Assembly: GCA_022497155.1 (NCBI GenBank)
Contig: MU385710.1
Location: 1,054,001 to 1,118,000 of the forward strand
Direction of reading: 5' to 3'
DNA: 64,000 nt
From: Whalleya microplaca
Taxonomy: Eukaryota > Ascomycota > Sordariomycetes > Xylariales > Xylariaceae
Part shown: one piece after another, positions 55,487 to 64,000 of the stretch
How the letters are laid out: each line of letters begins with the position of its first letter
How positions within the stretch are numbered: position 1 is the stretch's first letter
Position numbers and translations under genes: made by a program
Notes under the pieces: model-generated
What the model saw: only the letters and a program-made list of their open reading frames with translations
Told to the model about the DNA's origin: nothing
The model's database searches: none

Positions 55487-56120
55487 GTACCGCGACGACG
55501 ACTACGACGCGGCCGGCGCCGCCGTCGGCGTCATGCGCGCCGCGGCCCGCCTCCCGCGGCACGCTGACATGCGCCCCGGGGACGTGCTGCTCGGGCTCGC
55601 GTCCTCCGGCGTGCACTCGAATGGCTTCTCGCTCGTGCGCCGCATCCTCGCGCGCGAGGCCCTGGACTACGGGGCCCCCGCGCCGTGGGAGACCACCTCC
55701 ACCTCCTCCACCATTACCGTCGGAAAGTCGCTGCTCACGCCGACCCGCATCTACGTGCGCTCCATCCTGCGCGCGCTCCCGCGCCTCAAGGGGCTCGCGC
55801 ACATCACCGGCGGCGGCCTGACGGAGAACGTCCCGCGCATGCTCCCCGGCCACCTGGCGGCCGACATCGACGTCTCGGCGTGGGCGCCGCCGCCCGTGTT
55901 CCGCTGGCTCGCGCGCGCGGGCAACGTCGCGCCCGCCGAGATGGCGAGGACGTTCAACAACGGCGTCGGTATGGTTGCTGTGGTGGCCGAGGGCGATGTC
56001 GAGGGTGTGGTGGGTGAGTTGGAGGGCGAGGGGGAGCGGGTGTATAGGATTGGGAGGTTGGTTGAGAGGGGGGATGGGGGGGAGGGGTGCGTGTTGAGGA
56101 ATTTGGAGTCCTGGAGGTAG
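53736..56120 (+). CDS. ade5,7: Bifunctional purine enzyme ADE5,7 (GAR synthetase - AIR synthetase)
   Basis: Catalyses steps 2 and 5 of de novo purine synthesis in the cytosol. Intronless, 794 aa, starting at the ATG in CCACCATGG. The N-terminal GARS part (about 1-430) shows [35 protein letters not shown], the ATP-grasp segment [48 protein letters not shown] and [11 protein letters not shown]. The C-terminal AIRS part (about 445-794) starts [20 protein letters not shown] and has [74 protein letters not shown] and [12 protein letters not shown]. The third (GART) domain of animal enzymes is absent, as in all fungi. The AIRS half is far more G/C-rich at third positions than the GARS half. Confidence 0.98.
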
Positions 56121-56543
56121 GGAGATGACTTACATAGTAGAAACGGGGGAGGGGAGGGAGGCGAAAATAGAAACTCTGGCATTTGAATTATCTAAATAAA
56201 TAAATGTATGTATAAATATCTGATGGGTTTCTATATAATATATGCAGCCTATGGATATATTGCTATTGCTATTGATATCGATAATTGGTATTCGTAGATA
56301 ACACTCGTAAATACGATATTCGTATGAAGGAAGCTCTAACCTAGCGATGTCTGTGTGTATATGTATATGTATGTATGTATGTATGTATGTATGATGCGTG
56401 AACCATATCGAATGAATCCCAAAACCGCCTGCTTTAACGCCATTATTAAAAATCACAACAACGCAATACAACCCAATCTGAACGCCAGTCAGCGTAGCAT
56501 ATAAGTCAATAGACCTTGCTTGCAATTGACAAGCCCTGGCTGG
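56121..56543. other. Convergent 3' spacer between ADE5,7 and ATG15
   Basis: AT-rich with a (GTAT)n microsatellite at 56364-56392. Both genes end here, so it must contain two polyadenylation regions. Confidence 0.65.
56364..56392. repeat. (GTAT)n microsatellite
   Basis: About seven GTAT units after a shorter GTGTATATGTATAT stretch. Confidence 0.85.
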
Positions 56544-58559
56544 CTAAATCTCATCATTCTGGAGTACAGAATCGGACTTCTCCTCATCACCACCGTCGTC
56601 CTTCTCCCACGCCTTGCACATCCCAACCCAGTTCCGCTCGACGCAGTGCGACCTCGGCGGCGCGGTCTCGGTCAGTTCCGCGGTTTGCGTGGGCGAGGGC
56701 ATGGACGGGGGCGAGGTAATCGGATGAGTGAGCGATTGCGGCAGCGTCGTCGTCGTCTTGTCGTTGCAGCCGAACCAACCGGGGGTCTTGCAGGTCGTGG
56801 ATGTGGTGCTGGTGGTCGTGGACGAGGTGGATGTGGTGGTCGTGGTGGTCGTGGGCTCGTCCTTGCAACCGAACCAGCCGGGGGTCTTGCACGTCGATGT
56901 CGAGCTGCTCGTGGTGGTAGTGGTCACATCTGTGGTGGTCGTCTCATCGAGGCATCCCCACCTGCGAAATTCATCATTAGCTACGTTACAAGCACCTGAA
57001 AAAGGGGGATATATCTACTTACCATCCAGGCGTCTGGCATGTTGCCGTCCGAGTGCGTGTCTTGGACGTAGTAGAGCTGCTCGAGGTGGTTGTCCCGTCT
57101 GTGCTGTTGCTCTCGTACATCTTCCAATTGGCGCAGTCGCGGCACTCGGGCGTGAGCTTGCACTCCGGAACGCCGTCGTACTTCTGGATAACGTCCTTGA
57201 TCACGGAGCGAATCTTGTGAGTCCCAATGCCGACCCGCCAGCCGTGGTCGGCCACCGTGTCGTACGTACACTCGTAGCCGGTGTGGCACGCCGACTCCAT
57301 TGCGTAGCCCGCAAAGGAGCATGACGCGGTTGCGCCGTTGCAAGTGCCTATATAGATGGGATCTGCCGTGTGGCCGAAGTGATATGTCCCAGTGTCCTCG
57401 CGAGTCTGAGGAAATTCGGGGTCCGCATGCGGAGGAACGGGAAGACCCAATCGACCGGCCGGCAACGCCTCAGGAACTGCTTCAAAGGTGACGACCGGGA
57501 GTCCGTACGTCAAACCAAGCAGTGAGCTGACCGCCCCACCCAATGAGTGTCCAGAAATCCAAACGTTGGAATCTGGGTAAAGCTCTGTGACGTTCGAGTA
57601 GAGCTCCCTGGCTGCCTGATAATACCGATTCTCATCCCGTAAAGCACTCTTCACGCACGTGTTATTACAACTGTACGTGCCCGAAGCACAATCGCAGACC
57701 TGGTGCCACGACCATTGACCTTGTTGGGCACAGCAGCAGCTGAAGAAAAGGTTATCGTTGATCTTGTCATTGGTCGTGGTACCTTCGCCATCAAAGACTG
57801 CCGGCGACGTGCCCTTCAAGCCGATGACAATTGTAGAGTTCGTCTTATCGCCCCATACATGGCCCCGCAGACCATCATTCTCCCAACCAAAATCGGCACT
57901 GCGGTTGAACGGCTCACCGACTTCGTCCCAGTCTGGCATATCGGGGGTTTCGACGTAAGCATCGGACGCGATGTAGGCCATGGTCAGAACCGTCTCTTTG
58001 TCGGTGGTATCAGGCCCCAGGACGTCGTCGACAGTCCAGGCGGATGGAGAACTCGCGAGTACGTATCCTCGCTCGCGGGCCGCAGCGACTAAGGGGTCCA
58101 CGGTACTAGGCCGTCTATCGACGAGGCGCTCGATTCTCCCGGCCCGACTCTTCGCTTTCAGGGGCAACACCCGCTCCGCAACATGTTCATCGTCCCCAGC
58201 CAACCACACGTCGGCATCTCGTTGTAATATGTCTTTCTTCCGATGAAGCCCTGGATGTCGATACGTTCCATGGTGGAGGATGTGGCGGAGCGTCTGTTGG
58301 GAAAGTCAGCGAAAGGTCCCTTGGCTGCGTGTTACTGTTGCCCAGGAGGACGTACAAAGGTGTGCTCTGCTGGTTGCGGTGGTTCAGGTATTAAGGGTGT
58401 CAATAAAGGTGAATCTGGGAAGGCATCGTCGGAATTCGAGAGGCTTGCGGCACATGGCGAGGCGGATATGGCGAGGAAGGACAACAATAGTTGGGCTGTA
58501 ACTCTGCCGGCAGAGCTGCAAATGGAAGCTGGACGTTTCCGTCTCGCGGTCATGGTCAT
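56544..58559 (-). CDS. atg15: Autophagic vacuolar lipase ATG15
   Basis: Atg15 is a class-3 lipase that breaks the membranes of autophagic bodies in the vacuole. Exons 58559-58356, 58293-57023 and 56961-56544 give 630 aa. A signal-anchor helix lies at about 20-40 ([17 protein letters not shown]). The first join gives [22 protein letters not shown], the Atg15 signature. The nucleophile is S318 in [29 protein letters not shown] and [19 protein letters not shown] contain the expected Asp and His region. N-glycosylation-type NST and NVT sites occur. The second join restores the first of three cysteine repeats ([27 protein letters not shown]) set in Thr/Ser linkers, a C-terminal extension common in filamentous fungi. 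Two Mets, 58559 and 58553, are possible starts. Confidence 0.95.
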
Positions 58560-60282
58560 GGCGGTAGAGGGTTTGAGGCAATTTTGATTAATGGAGCTAC
58601 AAATGGGACTACGGTGACGAGATGGAAAGACATAAGAAGCCCAGGCGGATGGATGGCTGGGAGCTTCGATGATAAGTTCGGTTGCTGTAGGTTGATAGTG
58701 CATGTGTTGAGTTCCAGCGGGTGGTCAGCTGGAATCTCCACATGCTCCCGACTCAACGTTATCGCGTGGACACACTGAGAAGGGGCACTGCTTTATCTGC
58801 CTGCCTATGACAGCATTGACCCCGGGGCTGCCTATGCATATGTACCTACCTAGGTACCTAGGTACCTAACCTTAGTCAGCTAGCGCGGGACGTAAAGCTC
58901 CGACTACCCGACTGCCGGCCCTTGACCTCCCCCGAATCTACCCCTCAAGACCTTGCCAGGGCTGCCAGGCTTGCCAAACCCCAAACTCGAAACGTTCACC
59001 GTTGAAACTTGAAAGCGCTAGATGATAAGTTGGTAAACCTGCAGCATTCCAGTAGGTTATTATTAGTTACACACGTTAGGTACGCAAACGATACACAGAC
59101 CTTTGTACTCGTATTCTATAACTACTGTAACGTACAGGTATAGAATGTCTTTGCCCTTAATGAAAGCAAGCTGCGGTTTTATTTATGCCCTTTTAACCGT
59201 ACTTATGTAATGCATACACTCATTATATTAGTCTAGGTTAGTATGTAAACCAACCACAGGCTACATCTTACAAGTACTACCTCATACTACGCAGTACATG
59301 TACCTGAGATTCGCTATACTCGGCTTCATCGCTTTCCTCGGTAGAGTATCTTCAATGAAACTAGACACTGCATCATCCGATCCGGTGCTGCCGCCGGATG
59401 GCTCGATCGGCCATGCAGCAACCGTTGCATTTGCGCAATTGTACATACAGTCCATAGACCAACAGCCACTCAGCAGCACCTTCAATTTCGTCATGTGTCC
59501 TCGACCACCACACGAATTTCCGAACCTGTCCTTTACATATTACATGCTTATGTACACACGAAGAGATCTCACTCACTCCCTGTTCGGTAGGAATATATAT
59601 AAAACGTGAAGTAGGATCCTACATGTAATAAGACATAATCAGAGTTTAAGAGAGTTTACGTATATATATTGAACGAGTCTCTTTGTTCTTATAAGTTAGA
59701 TAGAGAGGTTTATTTGTATGAAATTCAATGTTCACACTTACATACATATAGGTACTTGGCAGCCTTGGGCATATATGTACATTCATAAATGTCGTATTTT
59801 AGTCCCCTCTTTACATATAGCACGTTGTACTACTGCGTACCCCTGATGCAAGCTAACAAACGTTATCAAACCACTTTATCGGAATACAAGCTCACGAGAG
59901 CTTTCACCCACTTCCGGCCTCTCCTTCTGACCACCTTTGCTGTTGTTGGCTCGCTGTAGTTAGGCATTGATGAGCAACAACTCACTTCTTTCATCCTGGC
60001 TGGCCTCCCGCATAGCTTCTTTTCTATCTATCCCATCTACTGCCGTCCGATAGATGGCATATTAATAGACTGGCTTATTGACCTACCTGCTTCAAAACAT
60101 CTGGTGTCATTTGATCGCTGTGGAGGTATATTCCACCCCTGCAACAAGTTTCATGTCTCGGTGAATACTTTGTCTTCATGCTTTTCTGCTCTCTGCCGTG
60201 CTAGAGCTCTATTGCTACCTACTTTGCTGTTCTTTCAAGAAAGCTAACGCTTGTGACATCTTGTAGTTTTGCGAGCGTCTTC
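58560..60282. other. Divergent intergenic region
   Basis: It lies between ATG15 and the VPS9-domain gene. It contains the densest CCTAGG motif array in the window (58841-58870). Short open frames such as 59298-59609 have no coding character. Confidence 0.6.
58841..58870. repeat. Palindromic array of TACCTAGG/GGTACC
   Basis: GTACCTACC is followed by TAGGTACC and two further overlapping CTAGGTACC units, ending AACC. Each unit is nearly self-complementary, so the stretch can fold on itself. Confidence 0.8.
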
Positions 60283-62623
60283 ATGGCACCTACAACGCCG
60301 CCCCAAGGCTCCGAGCCCAGGCCTGGCTCACTTCGAGCTTCCAAATCCTTCACTCGTTCCCAAACAACAGAAACGATCGACCCGTTGAGTCGCGCTCAGC
60401 GCGCCAACACCATCCAGAATGGCGCAACGCCAGAGGTCACCATCATACAGAACACACCTCCGCAGACACAGCAACGATCGAGGCCCGATACTTTCGAATC
60501 TGAGAATGACGATGTGCTCGAGGCTCCCCGCGCCTCCGTCGATATGGATGAGATTCCAATCGAGTTGGTGAGCAAAACGGACAAGTAAGCTGAGACAGCC
60601 AAGTCTTTCAAGTTCAGGCTAACTGACCACGCATTTTCTCAGCTTCATCGATTCGCTCTCTGCCCGAGTCCACCCGTCTCCGCCGAACATTGATACCCTT
60701 TCGAAGCTATTTCAAGATTTCTATCATGTTGCTGCTACCCATATCCAAACACATATATCCAGCCTCGCGACTCGACAGATCCGGGAGATTTCACCAACCC
60801 CCTCCAGTTCTGCTAGAGCCTCTGCTGCTAGCTTGTTAAGGGCCAAAGCGGCCTCTTTAGGCAACAAGGAGAAATCGAAGACAACACCGACCAAGGAAGA
60901 GCAGCAGATGCTCACAGCCGAAGAATTCGCTAATAGGAAACGAGCAAGGAAGGCGCTTGAGCAGAAGAGGATTCTCCTAGAGGAAGCAGTAGAGAGACGG
61001 CTTTGTGAGGGCATATATGACCGCATATATCGCCATAGAAGTACTCAAGATGAGGCACAAGACGACAGCCTGAGATCTAAGACAGCTGCTCTCGCTCTCG
61101 TGGGAATCGGGCCTGCCGACTTGGGGGTGGATCTCGGTGAGTCTCTCGATGGACCTGAAGGTCTTGCAAGGCGGCAAGAGGAGATTCGAGGGCATTTGGA
61201 ACAAGCTCGAAAAGACCTGATCCTAATGCATACGAAGAGGTACCCTCTTGGCAAGCTCAATTATCTCAAAGCCGCGCACAAAAGTATTGTTGATACGCTA
61301 TCGCATTTCCACCCTTCCTCGTCAGCCGACGAGATCATGCCGATGCTCATCTATACCTTGATAACTATGCCGCCTGAGAACCTGAATGTGATCAGCGATT
61401 TAAATTTCATCCAAAGGTTCCGTTGGGAGGAGAAGCTTGAGGGAGAAGCAGCATACTGCTTGACGAATCTCGAAGCCGCCATCACTTTCTTGCAGACGGT
61501 AGATCTCGCTAGTCTCAGAGCAGACGAGGCATCGTCAGGCCCAGCGAAAGCCGAGGGCCAGCTTGATGCACCAAAGACAGAAACTTTCCCACCGGCCTAT
61601 ACCGCAGGTTTATCTGCAGCCGCATTAAACCCTGCAGTAGCCAGCCCTGAGCATGCCCAGGCCTCGAGGTCCTCGCAGTCTTCCGCAACATTGCGAGCCG
61701 CTGTCCAGCGCCGCAGGTTGAGCGATCTCATTCAAACCCCAGCCCAGGCTATGAGCAGCGCAAGTGACACATTCTTCAACACCGCTGACCAAGGTTTTAA
61801 GACCATTGGCAACAGTCTAGGTGATAGTTACAAATTCCTGCTGGGTAAACTCCGAGACAGCTCAGCCAGCGGACGGGAGCTCGTGGTACCGCGAACCCTG
61901 GAGGAGGCACGGAAGTTAATCGGTACGCCACCTCCGGAGGACGATGCCTCTGTCGATGGTGCTAGCACCACCGCCCACGGACACGAGGATACCGAGCACC
62001 ACACCGCCAGGAGAGATGAGCGAGTGCTATCCCTCGTCGGCGGCAAGAAGGGCCCGCGGGACCGCAGCGCAGACAGCACAAGGAGTGCCCGAAGCGCAAG
62101 CAGTTCCAAGAAGGTGGTCTTCGCCGAAGACAACAAGGAGAAAACGGCACCTACGGCTACGACGCCGTCCCCCGCAAGCTCGAACCCGGCGCTGGTCGAG
62201 TCGATGCGGAACCTTGGCAGCTCCCTCAACCCCATGAACCGCTTCAGCGGCATAGGCATGATGCGCGGCTTCGGACGCGCCGCTACGACCCCCACGCCTA
62301 CGCCGCCTGCGAAGGACGTTGCTGGTGCTGGTAGCAAGACGTCGGAGGGCGGTGATCTCGCCACGGTAAGTTACTTAACTCTATATATCCTCAATCTCAA
62401 ATTTACGTAACCTTCGAAATGATGCTGACCAGCCACTCAGGCGTTCCCGGACCTCGCGGCAGCGCTGCCGCCCAAGGACGTGCAGAAGATCGACCCGCCC
62501 AAGAAGAAGTTCATGGAGCTGCAGAACCCGGCCGATCTGCGGATCGGCGACGTCCTGGAGCTGCTGCGGGACTACCGCCGGCTTGCCAACGCTCTGAAGG
62601 AGATGGACGCTTTCAAAGAGTAA
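60283..62623 (+). CDS. VPS9-domain protein (Rab5/Vps21-type guanine nucleotide exchange factor)
   Basis: Exons 60283-60584, 60643-62365 and 62441-62623 give 735 aa; introns start GTAAGC and GTAAGT. Residues 1-95 are disordered. A helical bundle, FIDSLSARVHPSP to about 230, precedes the VPS9 domain (about 245-390). The domain shows HLEQARKDLILMHTKRYPLGKL, SADEIMPMLIYTLITMPPENL, ISDLNFIQRF and the invariant end EGEAAYCLTNLEAAITFL. Asp in ADEIMP and Thr in LTNLE are the residues typical of catalytic VPS9 domains. A long Ser/Pro/Ala-rich part follows. The C-terminus has conserved-looking PPKKKFMELQNPADLRIGDV and LLRDYRRLANALKEM. By family it activates endosomal Rab5-like GTPases. It lacks a visible CUE domain, so it looks more Muk1-like or fungus-specific than a full VPS9 orthologue. 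Confidence 0.88.
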
Positions 62624-63579
62624 GGGTTTTGCATAAGTATTTATTATTCCGTTTTGTAGTCCCGGGGCATAAAACACGTGTGTACATATCAATAGACAGG
62701 ATAGGGGGAAGGGGGTGAAGATGTGTGTGTGTACTCAGAGAATAGTTTCATCTCGAGGCTTTTTGCATTTTGCATCGCGTGGAGTTAACATGGGATCGCT
62801 GGGGCCTGGGATTGGGGACTGGGAACGGGGACTATTTAGAATAAGGATGGAGTTCACTGCTTTTTGCTAGAGCGAAAACACCCGCGGAATAGACAATGGA
62901 AGAGATAATTCAAATGAAGACGGGCGGTGCAGACGATCTCTCTCTCACATTGGAAACTCGGAGGAATTATCTGCATACTTGATATATTGAATTCAGGGGG
63001 AATATTTCGGACCGTACATATATTTCGCAACGCCGGCCAATTTCCTCAACACAACCACTACCGCAGTTCCGTCTCTCGAAAAACAAAAGGAAAAGCAAGA
63101 AACACCCAGTCGATGCTATGTCCCTCCCTATAAAGCACGGCCTCCACTACCTAATAATACCCTCGATCCCTTGGTAGTCAAGCCAGTCTCAGTGCCTTTC
63201 TTTCACTTTTTTCTTCTTGTAACTAGTTAGCTACTATGTAGTCAGCCTCACTAACTAGTTACTTAGACTTTTTGGCGACTAATATTATAGTAAATATACT
63301 TATATATATGGGTGTTGTAGAGTTAACAAACACAAACACATTATCATACCTAGCCCCGTGCCGACGTGCTTGCTTGTTGGCTCCCCTCTCCCTCTCCCGC
63401 TGTAAGCCACCCACCCCCTATAGGTATGTACATACATACCCGATCGCCGGACCCGAACAATGCAGTCTAATTACAGCATACGAGCTTAGGTAAGTAGGTT
63501 AGGTGGCTTCGGAGCCACGATGTTCCAATCAATGTACATCAATCCACAACCACTATCCCGGCTACGCAACCGATTATGC
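62624..63579. other. Convergent intergenic region
   Basis: The region between the VPS9-domain gene and the alpha-actinin gene. It has a (TG)n patch at about 62723-62732 and otherwise AT-rich DNA without coding signal. Confidence 0.6.
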
Positions 63580-64000
63580 CTAGGAATATACACCACCGCC
63601 GTTCGCTGCCTTCTTCGTCGGACTCGACCTCCCGCTCCCGCCGTTGGTGATGTCCTGGAGCGGGGCGCTCCCGTTCCTAGAGTGGTGGCGCGAGTGCTGC
63701 TGCTGCTGGCGGCTATCCTCCACCACCTCCTCATCCTCCTCATCCGCATGCTGCGCCCCCTCCTCCGGCTCCTCCTCGTGCTCCGCCTGCTCCGGCTCGC
63801 TCTCGCGCTCGGCGTCGTCGGGGCCGGCAATGAGCTTCTCCATGAAGCTAATATAATCGAACTGGGGCACGCCGCGGTCCTGTGCCATGTCGGGGCCGTT
63901 GTGGGGCGGGACGAGCTCGCACAGCTTGTCGATGACGTCGTCGGGGACGAGCGAGTGGCGCAGGTCCATCTCGGTGACGTAGGGCTTGCCGTCGGCGACC
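63580..64000 (-). CDS. Alpha-actinin, C-terminal fragment (5' part beyond window)
   Basis: The frame is open to the right edge and ends at 63580, giving 140 codons. The visible start, VADGKPYVTEMDLRHSLVPD, matches the second EF-hand pair region of alpha-actinin (GKPYVT-E-DLR). The end of the calmodulin-like domain follows, with VPQFDYISFMEKLI. Fungal alpha-actinin cross-links actin filaments at the division ring and septum. After the domain there is an unusual acidic, low-complexity tail of about 85 residues (Glu-rich, then QQQQHSRHHSR, then a Ser/Gly end). The actin-binding and spectrin-repeat parts must lie outside the window, so the call rests on the EF-hand end only; another EF-hand protein is possible but less likely. 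Confidence 0.75.
   Translation of the reverse strand, partial: VADGKPYVTEMDLRHSLVPDDVIDKLCELVPPHNGPDMAQDRGVPQFDYISFMEKLIAGPDDAERESEPEQAEHEEEPEEGAQHADEEDEEVVEDSRQQQQHSRHHSRNGSAPLQDITNGGSGRSSPTKKAANGGGVYS

Noticed and set aside
54702..55853. 383-codon open frame antisense to ADE5,7
   Set aside because: It is a mirror of the G/C-rich third positions of the AIRS half. The peptide is Ala/Gly/Asp/Arg low-complexity without a domain, while the sense strand is an unambiguous enzyme.
1..64000. CRISPR arrays, bacterial operators, riboswitches, attachment sites
   Set aside because: The window is fungal nuclear DNA. The repeats present are microsatellites or two-copy tandem duplications without regularly spaced unique spacers. 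I recognised no thiamine riboswitch conserved core.
1..64000. Secondary-metabolite cluster, intact transposon, NLR or heterokaryon-incompatibility genes
   Set aside because: No PKS, NRPS, terpene synthase, transposase, reverse transcriptase, NACHT or HET motifs are seen in any frame. The recognisable genes are unrelated housekeeping genes.

Overview
The window is nuclear DNA of a filamentous ascomycete (Pezizomycotina, most likely a Sordariomycete). The signs are short introns of 44-143 nt with GTANGT donors, CTRAY-like branch sites and CAG/TAG acceptors, one gene every 3-4 kb on both strands, and intergenic DNA rich in microsatellites and CCTAGG/TTAGG-type motifs. The encoded families include ATG15 with Thr-rich cysteine repeats, a fused GARS-AIRS enzyme, a fungal AT-hook protein and several disordered proteins of Pezizomycotina type. 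I cannot name a species. All functional calls are by reading the translated sequence; no database search was run.

Layout, left to right. 1-1380 (-): histone H3K36 methyltransferase SET2, running off the left edge. 5579-6702 (+): AT-hook protein. 9422-10309 (-): BMT5-like 25S rRNA methyltransferase. 12470-15463 (+): conserved 944-aa proline-rich protein. 17245-18812 (-): AOS1, the SUMO E1 subunit. 20584-21444 (-): decayed kinase-like gene in an AT-rich accessory stretch. 22854-22955 (+): intron-containing tRNA-Met. 23670-25496 (+): conserved protein with a possible beta-sandwich domain. 26530-27534 (+): TIF6/eIF6. 30907-32343 (+): coiled-coil protein. 32908-33374 (-): complex I B12/NDUFB3. 34114-35667 (+): POP2/CAF1 deadenylase, followed by an odd in-frame open stretch to 36423. 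37713-39167 (-): GID9/FYV10 E3 ligase subunit. 42130-43176 (+): CBF1-type bHLH factor. 45844-47202 (+): TIF5/eIF5 with three upstream ORFs. 48730-51825 (-): 1031-aa disordered protein rich in WG/GW. 52517-53341 (-): dephospho-CoA kinase. 53736-56120 (+): ADE5,7. 56544-58559 (-): ATG15 lipase. 60283-62623 (+): VPS9-domain Rab GEF. 63580-64000 (-): C-terminus of alpha-actinin, running off the right edge.

The genes form no operon-like or secondary-metabolite cluster. They are housekeeping genes for chromatin (SET2), ribosome biogenesis and translation (BMT5, TIF6, TIF5, tRNA-Met), mRNA decay (POP2), ubiquitin/SUMO (GID9, AOS1), purine and CoA synthesis (ADE5,7 and CAB5, head to head), vacuolar traffic and autophagy (VPS9 protein, ATG15), respiration and cytoskeleton.

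The most unusual signals are: two 57-nt, stop-free, frame-preserving introns that interrupt the catalytic motif of POP2 and the DNA-binding basic region of CBF1; an open frame behind the POP2 stop, in the same frame, with a coding-like internal repeat; a disordered protein with Argonaute-hook-like WG/GW motifs and tandem repeats upstream of its start; three uORFs ahead of eIF5; and a kinase-like gene that has lost both catalytic aspartates and carries a stop where CAG is expected. I found no CRISPR array, no intact transposon and no obvious mobile defence system.
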